From Enterovirga sp. (lineage in GTDB: Bacteria > Pseudomonadota > Alphaproteobacteria > Rhizobiales > Beijerinckiaceae), in assembly GCF_028290205.1 (NCBI RefSeq), contig NZ_JAQGKF010000137.1, positions 1-64,000 of the forward strand: 64,000 bases of DNA. The letters run 5' to 3'. The notes below the pieces were generated by a model, which saw nothing but the letters and a program-made list of their open reading frames with translations, searched no databases and was not told where the DNA came from. The translations under genes were made by a program, and so were the position numbers. Shown one piece after another: positions 42,755-52,735 of the stretch (within the stretch, counting starts at the first letter, position 1; each line of letters begins with the position of its first letter).

Positions 42755-45484
42755 TCACGGTCTGCCGTCCAGCACGGCGAGCAGGCAGCGCCGGATCGCG
42801 GCCTGCCGCGACGGATGCGTCACCTTGGTGCCGACGAGGTCCGACACATAAAACACGTCGGCCGCCTTCTCGCCGAAGGTCGCGACATGCGCCGAGGCAA
42901 TGTTCAGGTTCAGGCGGCCGAGCGCGGTGGTGAGGTCGTAGAGAAGGCCGGGCCGATCCAGGCCCGTGACCTCGATCACGGTCTGGCGCGAGGACAGGTC
43001 GTTGTCGATCACGACCTCGGCCGGCACCTCGAAGGCTTTCGGAACGGGCATCGACGGTCTGCGGCCGGCCACCAGATCGCCGATGCGAATTTCGCTCCGC
43101 AGCGCCCGCTCGATCGCCACCGCGATGCGCTCGGCCCGGCGGATCTCATCTTCGTCCCGATCGAATCCGCGCGACAGCGAGATGGTGTCGAGCGCGAGGC
43201 CGTCCGCCGAGGTGAAGATCTGCGCATCCACGATGTTGCCGCCGGCTGCCGCGCAGGCCCCTGTGATGATGGCCAGCAGGCGCGGGTGGTCGGGCGACGC
43301 GACGGTGATCTCCGTCACGGCCCGAAAGGCGTCCGTCTCGACCCGGGTCGCGACCGTCCTGCCCGAATCCTCCATGTCCCGCACGAACACGGCGTGTGCG
43401 CGCTGGCGCTCGGGCACGGTCTTCATCCAATAGGCCGGGTAGAGCCGCGCCGCGTAGCGGGCGAACTCCTCGTCGGTCCAATCCGCCAACGCCTCGCGCA
43501 GGCGCTGCTGCGTGGTGGCCACCCGATCGGGCCGCAGCCGCTCCGACTGCCCGCCCGTGAGCCACAGCTCCGTCTCGAAATAGAGCGTGCGCAGCAGCTC
43601 TCCCTTCCAGCCGGTCCAGACGCCAGGCCCCACCGCCTTGATGTCCGCGATGGTGAGCACGAGCAGCAGCTTCAAGCGCTCGATCGTCTGCACCACCTCG
43701 GCGAAGCTCGACACCGTCTTCGGATCGGACAGATCGCGGCCCTGGGCCGTGGTGGACATCAGGAGGTGGTGCTCGACCAGCCAGGAGGCCGTGTCGATCT
43801 CCGCCGCATCGAGGCCGAGCCGGCGGCCGAGCTTGCGGGCGATGGCCGCCCCGGCCACCGAATGGTCCTCGACCCGGCCCTTGGCGATGTCGTGCAGGAA
43901 CATCGCCACGTAGAGCGCCCGCCGGTGCCGGATGGTCTGCACGATCTCGTTCGCGAGCGGGTGCTCCGACTGGACCCGCCGCGCGTCGATCTCGGCCAGC
44001 ACCCCGATGGATCGGAGGAGATGCTCGTCCACCGTGTAGTGGTGGTACATGTTGAACTGCATCATCGCGACCACGCGCCCGAAATCGGGCACGAAACGGC
44101 CGAGCACGCCGATCTCGTTCATCCGCCGCAGCACCACTTCGGGGGCGTTGCGGGAGGTCAGGATGTCCATGAACAGCCGGTTCGCGTCCTCGCTCTTGCG
44201 CAGCGTCGGGCCGATCAGGCCGAGCGAACGGGAGGCGAGGCGGCTCGCATCCGGGTGCACCGGCAGGTTGTGCCGATCAGCGAGCCAGAACAGGCGAATG
44301 AGGTTCACGGGATCGCGCGCGAAAACATCGTCGCTGCGCACCGTGATGCGGTCGTTGTCGTTGCGGAAATCCGGCGCGTCGACCCGGCCGCGGCGCCGGA
44401 ACGAGCCCAGCACCCGGTCCAGCACTGGGCGGCGCTTGGCGTGGCGGCTCTCGAGTTCGGCGCACACGATGGCGGTCAGGTCGCCGACCTGTTTGGCCAC
44501 CGAGAAATAGGCCTTCATGAAGCGCTCGACGCCCGACAGGCCGCTGCGCGCCTCGAAGCCGAGGCGTTGCGCCACGATCCGCTGCATGTCGAAGGTCAGG
44601 CGCTCCTCGGCGCGGCCGGTGGCGAAGTGCAGGTGGCACCGCACCCGCCACAGAAACTCCTCGCAGCGGTCGAAGAGCTCCGCCTCTTCCGTCGTGAACA
44701 GCCCGGCCTTGACCAGTTCGGCCGGGGTGTCGACGCCGTAGACGTATTTGGCGATCCACAAGAGCGTGTTCAGGTCCCGCAGCCCGCCCTTGCCGTCCTT
44801 GACGTTCGGCTCGACGAGGTAGCGCGACTTGCCGGCCCGGCTGACCCGGTCGTCCCGCTCCTTCAGCTTGGCGTCCACGAACAGCGACGCGGAGCCCTTC
44901 ACGACATCGCGGGCGAACCGCTTCTGAAGCCGCTCGAACCGGCTCCTGTCGCCGGCCACGTAGCGGGCCTCGAGCAGCGCGGTCCGAACCGTCATGTCGT
45001 TGCGGGCCTCGCGCACGCATTCGTCGATGGTGCGCGTCGCGTGGCCGAGCTTCAGCTTGAGGTCCCAGAGCACGTAGAGGATGGCCTCCACGGCCGCCTC
45101 GCTGTGGGGCCCGCGCAGCTTCGGCAGGAGAAACAGGAGGTCGACGTCGGACCCCGGCGCCATGGTGCCGCGCCCGTAGCCGCCAGTGGCCACCACCGTC
45201 AGGACGTCGGCCGTGCCGGCATGGCCGAGCGCGCGCTGCTCGCGGAGCACGGCGGCGTGCACCGTTTCGAGCAGCGAATCCATGGTCGCCGAAATAGAGC
45301 GGGCGCAGGTGAGGCCGTCTCGGCTGCGCGCCAGCAGCTTCTCGGCCTGGGCTAGCCCTTCGCTGCGCTGGATTTCGAGGTCGGGCACAAGACGCGCCCG
45401 CAGGGTGCGCTGCTCCGGCTCGCGGGTCGTGGTGGCGGCGGACGGCATCGGCTCTGGTGTGCGGGTGAGCTCCGAGCCTACCAT
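42755..45484 (-). CDS. glnD: [protein-PII] uridylyltransferase/uridylyl-removing enzyme
   Basis: VATGGYGRGTMAPGSDVDLLFLLP, HD motif FLHDIAKGR, two C-terminal ACT-like regions (DRPGLLYDLTTALGRLNLNIASAHVATFGEKAADVFYV); start uncertain. Confidence 0.96.
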   Translation of the reverse strand: MVGSELTRTPEPMPSAATTTREPEQRTLRARLVPDLEIQRSEGLAQAEKLLARSRDGLTCARSISATMDSLLETVHAAVLREQRALGHAGTADVLTVVATGGYGRGTMAPGSDVDLLFLLPKLRGPHSEAAVEAILYVLWDLKLKLGHATRTIDECVREARNDMTVRTALLEARYVAGDRSRFERLQKRFARDVVKGSASLFVDAKLKERDDRVSRAGKSRYLVEPNVKDGKGGLRDLNTLLWIAKYVYGVDTPAELVKAGLFTTEEAELFDRCEEFLWRVRCHLHFATGRAEERLTFDMQRIVAQRLGFEARSGLSGVERFMKAYFSVAKQVGDLTAIVCAELESRHAKRRPVLDRVLGSFRRRGRVDAPDFRNDNDRITVRSDDVFARDPVNLIRLFWLADRHNLPVHPDASRLASRSLGLIGPTLRKSEDANRLFMDILTSRNAPEVVLRRMNEIGVLGRFVPDFGRVVAMMQFNMYHHYTVDEHLLRSIGVLAEIDARRVQSEHPLANEIVQTIRHRRALYVAMFLHDIAKGRVEDHSVAGAAIARKLGRRLGLDAAEIDTASWLVEHHLLMSTTAQGRDLSDPKTVSSFAEVVQTIERLKLLLVLTIADIKAVGPGVWTGWKGELLRTLYFETELWLTGGQSERLRPDRVATTQQRLREALADWTDEEFARYAARLYPAYWMKTVPERQRAHAVFVRDMEDSGRTVATRVETDAFRAVTEITVASPDHPRLLAIITGACAAAGGNIVDAQIFTSADGLALDTISLSRGFDRDEDEIRRAERIAVAIERALRSEIRIGDLVAGRRPSMPVPKAFEVPAEVVIDNDLSSRQTVIEVTGLDRPGLLYDLTTALGRLNLNIASAHVATFGEKAADVFYVSDLVGTKVTHPSRQAAIRRCLLAVLDGRP

Positions 45485-45600
45485 GGCGCCGCCACCCTGG
45501 ACACCGGGGCAGGGCAGGGGTGCAGGAATGGCGCTGCACTTACTCCGGGAGCCCGGCCGCCCCATATCGGCCCGACGCCCGTTCTTCAGGAGCAAACCTC

Positions 45601-45990
45601 ATGCTTGCCCCGCTCACGCGCCGCTCGGCCACCGTACTCGCATTCTCCTCCTGCCTCGCCGTCACGGCTGCCGCCGCCCATCACGGCTGGTCCTGGGCCG
45701 AGAGCGAGCCGACGACGCTGGAGGGGACGATCCGGACCATCTCCATGGCGCCGCCCCATCCGACCCTGCACGTCGCGGCCGCTGACGGTGCCGTTTGGCA
45801 GGTCGATCTCGGCAATCCGAACCAGACGCAGCGGTCCGGGTTCACCGGCGACACCGCCAAGGCGGGCGACGCCATCACGGTCATGGGCAACCGCTCGCTG
45901 GAGAAGGACAAAAAGCACATGAAGGCCGTCCGCATCACCATCGCGGGCAAGAACTACGACATGTATCCGGAGCGCATCGGGACCAACTGA
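45601..45990 (+). CDS. DUF6152-like secreted protein
   Basis: Signal peptide; AAAHHGWSWAESEPTTLEGTIRTISMAPPHPTLHV; MGNRSLEKDKKHMKAVRITIAGKNYDMYPER. Confidence 0.75.
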   Translation: MLAPLTRRSATVLAFSSCLAVTAAAAHHGWSWAESEPTTLEGTIRTISMAPPHPTLHVAAADGAVWQVDLGNPNQTQRSGFTGDTAKAGDAITVMGNRSLEKDKKHMKAVRITIAGKNYDMYPERIGTN

Positions 45991-46000
45991 CAGCCACCGG

Positions 46001-46465
46001 ATGGTCGAATGGCTGGGCTCCTGGCCTGGTGCGCTGCTTCTGCAACGCTCCGGGACGGCCTATCTCTTCGTCAACGCGACCCACATCCTGGGAATATCCC
46101 TCGCGCTCGGCGCGATCCTGCCGCTCGACCTCCGGCTGCTGGGGCTTTGGCGGCACGTGCCGCTGGCCGTGGTCGGCCCGTTCCTGATCCGCACGGCCGG
46201 CGCTGGCGTGGCCCTGGCAGTCGCGACCGGGCTGTGGCTGTTCAGCGTGAAGCCCGCCGAATACCTGGCCAACCCGGCCTTTCTGGCCAAGATGGTCGTT
46301 CTCGGCCTGGCGCTCCTTAACGTCGCCGTGCAGCATCGGCGCCCGGCGCTGGCCCGCGCGCTGGCGGGCGGCAGCGTCCCCGCCGAGGCGCGGATCCTGG
46401 CCGGGCTGTCGGCCCTGCTGTGGCTGTGCTGTCTTCTGGCCGGCCGCTGGATCGGCTTCGCGTGA
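46001..46465 (+). CDS. small membrane protein (DUF6644/DUF2214-like)
   Basis: Four hydrophobic segments; LFVNATHILGISLALGAILPLDLRLLGL; PAFLAKMVVLGLALLNVAV. Confidence 0.7.
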   Translation: MVEWLGSWPGALLLQRSGTAYLFVNATHILGISLALGAILPLDLRLLGLWRHVPLAVVGPFLIRTAGAGVALAVATGLWLFSVKPAEYLANPAFLAKMVVLGLALLNVAVQHRRPALARALAGGSVPAEARILAGLSALLWLCCLLAGRWIGFA

Positions 46466-46483
46466 TGCGTCCGGCGGCGCCGG

Positions 46484-46780
46484 TCAGGCGGCCGCGGTCG
46501 TGGCGGGGGGCCGGACGCGGCCGCCGATGGTGGCTCCCGGCTCGCGGGTGACCTCGACGGGCCGGACCAGTTCGGTCACCTCGACCGAGATGGCGGAGCC
46601 CTCGATGACGACGCGCCCTTTGGCCACGGCGAGGCCGTTGGCCAGGATCTCGACCTCGTCCTCCGGGCTCGGATCCAGCGCGATCACCGCGCCGCGGCCG
46701 AGCCTGAGCAGGCGGCCGAGCGGCATCGCGGTGCGGCCCAGAACCACCGTCAGCTCCACGTCGAGGCCGTCGAGTGCCAT
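46484..46780 (-). CDS. FliN-like SpoA domain protein
   Basis: VELTVVLGRTAMPLGRLLRLGRGAVIALDPSPEDEVEILANGLAVAKGRVVIEGSAISVEVTELV aligns by eye with FliN C-terminal domain. Confidence 0.85.
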   Translation of the reverse strand: MALDGLDVELTVVLGRTAMPLGRLLRLGRGAVIALDPSPEDEVEILANGLAVAKGRVVIEGSAISVEVTELVRPVEVTREPGATIGGRVRPPATTAAA

Positions 46781-46842
46781 AAGTCCCTCGGTCGCGCTCC
46801 GTCCGGAGGCGTCGGCTGACTTCGCCGGTTCATGGTGAATCC

Positions 46843-47565
46843 TTGGTAAAGATCCGCAACGAACTTCAGCACCGCCTTTGGCCGCAGACGGCGTCGCCGC
46901 CTGTTGAGTGGTCCGCGTCCGAGGGGCTGGTCGGCTATGACGAGGCCGTCGCCGCCATGGAGCGCCGGGCCGCGCTGATCGCCGACGGACGGGCCCCTGA
47001 AAGCGTCTGGCTGGTCGAACACCCGCCGCTCTACACGGCTGGCACCTCGGCCCGGGCCGAGGACCTGGTCCAGCCCGACCGCCTGCCGGTGTTCCGCACC
47101 GGCCGGGGCGGGCAATACACCTATCACGGCCCCGGTCAGCGGGTGGCCTATGTGATGCTCGACCTGAACCGGCGCGGGCCGGATCTGCGCCGCTTCGTGG
47201 CCGCCCTGGAGGGCTGGCTCATTCTCGCCCTGGACCGGTTCAACGTTCGGGGCGAGCGCCGCGAGGACCGGGTCGGCGTCTGGGTGCGACGGCCGGACCG
47301 GGGCGAGGGGGCTGAGGACAAGATCGCAGCCATCGGCATCCGGGTCCGGCGCTGGGTGACCTTTCACGGGGTCAGCCTGAACGTGGAGCCCGACCTGTCG
47401 CACTTCTCAGGCATCGTGCCCTGTGGGATCGCCGGGCACGGGGTGACGAGCCTGGTCGATCTCGGCCTGCCCGTCACCATGCACGACGCCGACGTGGCGC
47501 TCCGGGGCGCGTTCGAGGAGGTCTTCGGGCCGTCCAGGACGGGTCCGCCTCTGGCCCCGGCCTGA
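46843..47565 (+). CDS. lipB: lipoyl(octanoyl) transferase
   Basis: [77 protein letters not shown] start. Confidence 0.95.
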   Translation: MVKIRNELQHRLWPQTASPPVEWSASEGLVGYDEAVAAMERRAALIADGRAPESVWLVEHPPLYTAGTSARAEDLVQPDRLPVFRTGRGGQYTYHGPGQRVAYVMLDLNRRGPDLRRFVAALEGWLILALDRFNVRGERREDRVGVWVRRPDRGEGAEDKIAAIGIRVRRWVTFHGVSLNVEPDLSHFSGIVPCGIAGHGVTSLVDLGLPVTMHDADVALRGAFEEVFGPSRTGPPLAPA

Positions 47566-47574
47566 GCCCGACCG

Positions 47575-47763
47575 CTACTTCGTGACGGGCGAGTCCTTGG
47601 AGCTCTTCATGATCTCGATGCCCCGGTCGCAGTCGCGCTCCTCTTTGTAGCTTTCGCTGCTGACGCCGATCTCCTCGCCGTTGCGGGCGTAATAGGTCCA
47701 GCGCCACTCGCCACGGTTGTCCTTGGACTTGTGGTAGCACGGAAAACTCGTCGGTTTCGGCAT
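47575..47763 (-). CDS. YegP-type DUF1508-like small protein
   Basis: KDNRGEWRWTYYARNGEEIGVSSESYKEERDCDRGIEIMKSS. Confidence 0.75.
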   Translation of the reverse strand: MPKPTSFPCYHKSKDNRGEWRWTYYARNGEEIGVSSESYKEERDCDRGIEIMKSSKDSPVTK

Positions 47764-47949
47764 CGGTCGTCTCCGTATCGGACCGTGTGAAACTACAGGT
47801 TGTATGTTGGCCCGGCTACCGCGTCGCGCGGGGTCCCTGTGGACAAGTCGCCGGCGCCGGAAGGAGACCTGGTGCGGCCCTTCCCACCGGGGCGGGTTTG
47901 CCGGCCCGGACGCAGCGCGTTAAGGCGGCCAGAGCCAAGGAGAGCCTCA

Positions 47950-49557
47950 GTGCCGGTCATTCAATCCGCGGCCGATCTCACGTCAGACGAGGCCGCGGCG
48001 AACCGAGCCGCCTGGGCCGGGCTCACGGCCGAACTCGGACGCGCCCGCGCCGTGGCCGCCGAGGGCGGCCCCCAGCGCGCCCGCGACCGTCACGTGGCCC
48101 GTGGAAAGCTCCTGCCGCGCGACCGCGTGCAGCAGCTTCTGGATCCCGGCTCGCCCTTCCTGGAGATCGCTCCGCTCGCCGCCAACGGCATGTATGGCGG
48201 CGAGATCGCGGGCGCGGGCATCATCACCGGGATCGGCCGGGTGATGGGCCGGGAGGTCGTGATCGTGTGCAACGACTCGACCGTGAAGGGCGGCACCTAC
48301 TTCCCGATGACGGTGAAGAAGCACGTCCGGGCGCAGGAGATCGCCCGCGAAAACAGGCTTCCCTGCCTCTACCTCGTCGATTCCGGGGGAGCGAACCTGC
48401 CGCAGCAGACGGAGGTGTTCCCCGACCGCGAGCATTTCGGGCGCATCTTCTACAACCAGGCGACGCTGTCCGGCCTCGGCATTCCCCAGATCGCCTGCGT
48501 GATGGGATCCTGCACGGCCGGCGGCGCCTATGTGCCGGCAATGTCGGACGAGAGCATCATCGTCAGGAAGCAGGGCACCATCTTCCTCGGCGGTCCGCCG
48601 CTGGTGAAGGCCGCAACCGGCGAGATCGTCTCGGCGGAGGATCTCGGCGGCGCCGACGTCCATGCTCGCCTCTCAGGCGTCGTCGACCATTACGCGACCG
48701 ACGACACGCACGCGCTCGGCATCCTGCGCCGCATCGTCGGCACCCTGAACACCCGCAAGGCGCCGGCCATCGACCTCGCGCCGCCGGCCGAGCCCGCCTT
48801 TCCGGCGTCGGAGATCGAGGCGATCGTCTCGCCCGACTTCAAGAAGCAATACGACGTGCGGGAGGTGATCGCCCGGCTGGTCGACGGCTCCGAATTCGAC
48901 GAGTTCAAGCGGCTGTACGGCACGACGCTGGTGACGGGCTTCGCCCGCATCTGGGGCATCCCGGTCGGGATCATCGGCAACAACGGCATCCTGTATTCGG
49001 AAAGCGCGCTGAAGGGCGCCCATTTCATCGAACTCTGCTGCCAGCGCAAGATTCCGCTGCTGTTCCTGCAGAACATCTCGGGCTTCATGGTCGGCCGCGA
49101 CTACGAAGCGCAAGGCATCGCCCGCAACGGCGCCAAGCTCGTCACCGCCGTGTCCTGCGCGGCGGTGCCGAAGATCACGCTGATGATCGGCGGCTCCTTC
49201 GGGGCCGGCAATTACGGCATGTGCGGCCGGGCCTTCCGGCCCCGCTTCCTGTTCACCTGGCCGAACTCGAAAATCTCCGTCATGGGCGCCGAGCAGGCCG
49301 CCTCCGTGCTGGCGACCGTGCGTCGCGACAACATCGAGGCCGAGGGCCGGAGCTGGACCAGCGAAGAGGAGGAGGCGTTCAAGACGCCGATCCGCGACCA
49401 GTTCGAGACCGAGGGCTCCCCGTATTACGCGACCGCCCGGCTCTGGGATGACGGCATCATTCTGCCGTCCGAAACCCGCCGCGTGCTCGGCCTGGCCTTC
49501 TCGGCCACGCTGAACGCGCCTATCGCCGACACCCAGTTCGGCGTCTTTCGGATGTAA
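47950..49557 (+). CDS. mccB: acyl-CoA carboxylase carboxyltransferase beta subunit (methylcrotonyl-CoA carboxylase-like)
   Basis: GTG start after [84 protein letters not shown]. Confidence 0.9.
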   Translation: MPVIQSAADLTSDEAAANRAAWAGLTAELGRARAVAAEGGPQRARDRHVARGKLLPRDRVQQLLDPGSPFLEIAPLAANGMYGGEIAGAGIITGIGRVMGREVVIVCNDSTVKGGTYFPMTVKKHVRAQEIARENRLPCLYLVDSGGANLPQQTEVFPDREHFGRIFYNQATLSGLGIPQIACVMGSCTAGGAYVPAMSDESIIVRKQGTIFLGGPPLVKAATGEIVSAEDLGGADVHARLSGVVDHYATDDTHALGILRRIVGTLNTRKAPAIDLAPPAEPAFPASEIEAIVSPDFKKQYDVREVIARLVDGSEFDEFKRLYGTTLVTGFARIWGIPVGIIGNNGILYSESALKGAHFIELCCQRKIPLLFLQNISGFMVGRDYEAQGIARNGAKLVTAVSCAAVPKITLMIGGSFGAGNYGMCGRAFRPRFLFTWPNSKISVMGAEQAASVLATVRRDNIEAEGRSWTSEEEEAFKTPIRDQFETEGSPYYATARLWDDGIILPSETRRVLGLAFSATLNAPIADTQFGVFRM

Positions 49558-50020
49558 CAAGGCCGGGCCGACCGGCCGCGGCGGGGGCACCCGGCTGCGC
49601 CCCCGGGCCCTCCGTCGAGCCTCCCTGGGGACGCCGCCGCCGGCCCGCCCGACCGCCGCCCTCGGGCCCGATCTGCCCAACCGCCCCACGCCCAGACTCC
49701 TGTGACCCGCCCGAACCGGCCCGGACTGGCCTGTGCTGTTGGGGTCTCGCAGCTGTGGCCGCAGCGCCACAGCCGAAAAACATCCCGAGAACGCCGCCGA
49801 GACATCAGAGGTTCGCCGCGTTCCCGCCATAAACCAGGATCAGTTCGGGTGACGTATTTAGCGTTGCCCTGCAAGCGTTTAGAGCGCCTTTGGCAGGCCC
49901 GTGATGGTGGCGTGCGCTGCCCTCTCTGGCCCTCCCGAGCCTCGTTGCATGGCGGTCGGGACGCATGTCACTCGCATCCGGCCGCCGGATCGCGAGCGGC
50001 CTGCGAGAGGCGGACACGGG

Positions 50021-51751
50021 ATGGATGCGCGTCTAATCGATAAGTCGAAGCTGCCGAGCCGGCACGTCACGGAAGGGCCGTCGCGTGCGCCGCACCGGTC
50101 CTACCTCTACGCCATGGGGCTGACCAAGGAGCAGATCCATCAGCCGCTGGTCGGCGTGGCCACCTGCTGGAACGAGGCGGCGCCCTGCAACATCTCGCTG
50201 ATGCGTCAGGCGCAGGCCGTGAAGAAGGGTGTCGCGGCCGCCCACGGCACGCCGCGCGAGTTCTGCACCATCACGGTCACGGACGGGATCGCGATGGGCC
50301 ACAACGGCATGCGGGCCTCGCTGCCGTCCCGTGAGGTGATCGCCGATTCGGTCGAGCTCACCATGCGGGGCCACGCCTACGACGCGCTGGTCGGCATGGC
50401 GGGCTGCGACAAGTCCCTGCCCGGCATGATGATGGCGATGGTCCGCCTCAACGTTCCGTCGATCTTCATCTATGGCGGCTCGATCCTGCCCGGCTCCTTC
50501 CGGGGACGGCCGGTCACGGTGCAGGACATGTTCGAGGCCGTGGGCCAGCATTCGGTCGGCGCCATGTCGGACGAGGACCTGGACGAGCTCGAGCAGGTGG
50601 CCTGCCCGTCGGCCGGCGCCTGCGGCGCGCAGTTCACGGCCAACACCATGGCGACGGTGTCCGAGGCGATCGGCCTCGCGCTGCCCTATTCGGCGGGCGC
50701 TCCGGCCCCCTACGAGATCCGCGACCGGTTCTGCATGGCGGCCGGCGAGATGGTGATGGAGCTCGTGCGGAAGAACATCCGCCCGCGCGACATCGTCACC
50801 CTGAAGGCGCTCGAGAACGCCGCCACCGTTGTGGCGGCCTCCGGCGGCTCCACCAACGCGGCCCTGCACCTTCCGGCGATCGCGCATGAATGCGGGATCA
50901 AGTTCGACCTGTTCGACGTGGCCGAAATTTTCCGGCGCACGCCCTATGTGGCCGACCTGAAGCCCGGCGGGCGCTACGTCGCCAAGGACATGTTCGAGGC
51001 CGGCGGCATTCCGCTGCTCATGAAGACGCTCCTCGACGGCGGCTACCTGCACGGCGACTGCATGACCGTGACCGGCCGCACCATCGCGGAGAACATGGAG
51101 AAGGTGGCCTGGAACCCGGACCAGGACGTGGTCCGGCCGGTGTCGAACCCGATCACGACCACGGGCGGCGTCGTGGGCTTGCGGGGCAATCTCGCCCCTG
51201 AAGGCGCGATCGTGAAAGTGGCCGGCATCCCGCCCGAGAAGCAGCGCTTCTCCGGCCCGGCCCGCGTGTTCGACAACGAGGAGGCCTGTTTCGAGGCCGT
51301 GAAGAACCGGGCCTACCAGGAAGGCGATGTCCTGGTGATTCGCTATGAGGGTCCGCGCGGCGGCCCCGGCATGCGCGAGATGCTGTCCACCACGGCCGCG
51401 CTCTACGGCCAAGGCATGGGCGACAAGGTGGCGCTGATCACCGACGGGCGCTTCTCCGGCGCGACGCGCGGCTTCTGCGTGGGCCATGTCGGGCCCGAGG
51501 CCGCGGTCGGCGGTCCGATCGCGCTCGTGCGGGACGGCGACATCATCACGCTCGATGCCGTCCTGGGCACCCTCGAGGTCGACGTCTCCGAGGCCGAACT
51601 CGCGACCCGGCGCAGCTCCTGGGCGCCGCGGCCGATCTCGGCGACCTCCGGCTATCTCTGGAAGTACGCGCAGGGCGTCGGCCCGGCCGTGAACGGTGCG
51701 GTCACCCATCCGGGCGGCGCGCACGAAACCACGAGCTATGCGGATCAGTAG
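50021..51751 (+). CDS. ilvD: dihydroxy-acid dehydratase
   Basis: VGVATCWNEAAPCNISLMRQAQAVKKGV, AGCDKSLPGMMMAM, CPSAGACGAQFTANTM, TDGRFSGATRGFCVGHVGPEA. Confidence 0.97.
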   Translation: MDARLIDKSKLPSRHVTEGPSRAPHRSYLYAMGLTKEQIHQPLVGVATCWNEAAPCNISLMRQAQAVKKGVAAAHGTPREFCTITVTDGIAMGHNGMRASLPSREVIADSVELTMRGHAYDALVGMAGCDKSLPGMMMAMVRLNVPSIFIYGGSILPGSFRGRPVTVQDMFEAVGQHSVGAMSDEDLDELEQVACPSAGACGAQFTANTMATVSEAIGLALPYSAGAPAPYEIRDRFCMAAGEMVMELVRKNIRPRDIVTLKALENAATVVAASGGSTNAALHLPAIAHECGIKFDLFDVAEIFRRTPYVADLKPGGRYVAKDMFEAGGIPLLMKTLLDGGYLHGDCMTVTGRTIAENMEKVAWNPDQDVVRPVSNPITTTGGVVGLRGNLAPEGAIVKVAGIPPEKQRFSGPARVFDNEEACFEAVKNRAYQEGDVLVIRYEGPRGGPGMREMLSTTAALYGQGMGDKVALITDGRFSGATRGFCVGHVGPEAAVGGPIALVRDGDIITLDAVLGTLEVDVSEAELATRRSSWAPRPISATSGYLWKYAQGVGPAVNGAVTHPGGAHETTSYADQ

Positions 51752-52565
51752 CGGCCCGCGCCTCCTGGCGCTTCTGTGGACCGTCGCCGCCTCGGCGGCG
51801 GCGGTCCCGGCGCGGGCGGCTGACGCGCGCGCCCTGCCGGGCCCGCTTCTGGCGACCGAGTCCTTCGGCTCGGTCAAGGAAGCGCTGCGGCTGGGCGTGC
51901 GCGACTACAATGCTGGCAACAAGATCGGGGCGGCCAAGGCCCTGGAATACGCCGCCACCCATGGGCATGCCCTGGCCCTGTGGAAGCTCGGCCGCATGCT
52001 GGCCGAGGGGGACGGCATACCCCGCAACGACCTGAAGGCGTTCGAGTACTTCTCCCGGGTCGCGGACGAGAATGCCGACGAGGCCCCCGAATCGCCGCGC
52101 GCCGGTGTGGTGGCGAACGCCTTCGTGTCTCTGGGCGGCTATTTCCTCCAGGGCATCCGGGGCAGCTACGTGCGGCCGAACCCGGAGCGTGCGGCCGAGA
52201 TGTTCTCCTACGCGGCGTCCTATTTCGGCGACCCGGTGGCCCAGTATCAGCTCGGGCGGCTCTATCTCGAGGGCAGCGGCGTCGATCTCGACCAGCGCCA
52301 GGCGGCCCGGTGGCTGAACCTCGCGGCCGAGAAGGGTTACGGGCCGGCCCAGGCCGAACTCGGCCAGATGCTGGTCCTCGGAAAGGGTGTGCCGCGTCAG
52401 CGGGCGCGCGGTTTGATGTGGCTCACCCTGGCCAAGGAAGGCGCGGACACCAAGAGCGAGGCCTGGATCGCCGCCCTGCACGCCGAAACCTTCGAGGCCG
52501 CGACCGATAGCGAGCGCCGCATGGCCTCGAATTTCGTCGAGCAGTTCCAGGCCAAGCGCCGCTGA
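51738..52565 (+). CDS. exoR: Sel1-repeat periplasmic regulator, ExoR-like
   Basis: Signal peptide; PLLATESFGSVKEALRLGVRDYNAGNKIGAAKALEYAATHGHALALWKLGRMLAEGDGIPRNDLKAFEYFSRVADE; SEL1 repeats; overlaps ilvD by 14 bp. Confidence 0.85.
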   Translation: MRISSGPRLLALLWTVAASAAAVPARAADARALPGPLLATESFGSVKEALRLGVRDYNAGNKIGAAKALEYAATHGHALALWKLGRMLAEGDGIPRNDLKAFEYFSRVADENADEAPESPRAGVVANAFVSLGGYFLQGIRGSYVRPNPERAAEMFSYAASYFGDPVAQYQLGRLYLEGSGVDLDQRQAARWLNLAAEKGYGPAQAELGQMLVLGKGVPRQRARGLMWLTLAKEGADTKSEAWIAALHAETFEAATDSERRMASNFVEQFQAKRR

Positions 52566-52570
52566 CGGTT

Positions 52571-52729
52571 GTGGACCGTCGGGACCGCCAAAACCTCGCG
52601 GTGGCGGCCTTGGTGCTGACTCTGATCTTCGGCGCCACCTGGCTGATGAGCGAGCTCAAGCGGCAGGGCCGGATCGAGGAATGCCTGATGCAGCGGCGCA
52701 AGAACTGCGAGCAGATCCTCTCGCCCTGA
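52571..52729 (+). CDS. 52-aa single-TM small protein (absent from the supplied ORF track)
   Basis: GTG start 6 nt after exoR; MDRRDRQNLAVAALVLTLIFGATWLMSELKRQGRIEECLMQRRKNCEQILSP*; one TM helix then two Cys. Confidence 0.65.
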   Translation: MDRRDRQNLAVAALVLTLIFGATWLMSELKRQGRIEECLMQRRKNCEQILSP

Positions 52730-52735
52730 GCGAAA

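Noticed and set aside
42815-45355. 846-aa plus-strand ORF opposite glnD
   Set aside because: Shadow ORF; no domain signature, while GlnD motifs are clear on the minus strand.
49558-50020. About 460-bp gap before ilvD with several short ORFs
   Set aside because: Short ORFs lack recognisable start context or motifs; possibly a leader/regulatory region but nothing specific could be supported.
50033-51877. 614-aa minus-strand ORF opposite ilvD
   Set aside because: Shadow ORF of ilvD with repetitive His/Asp/Gly/Arg composition.
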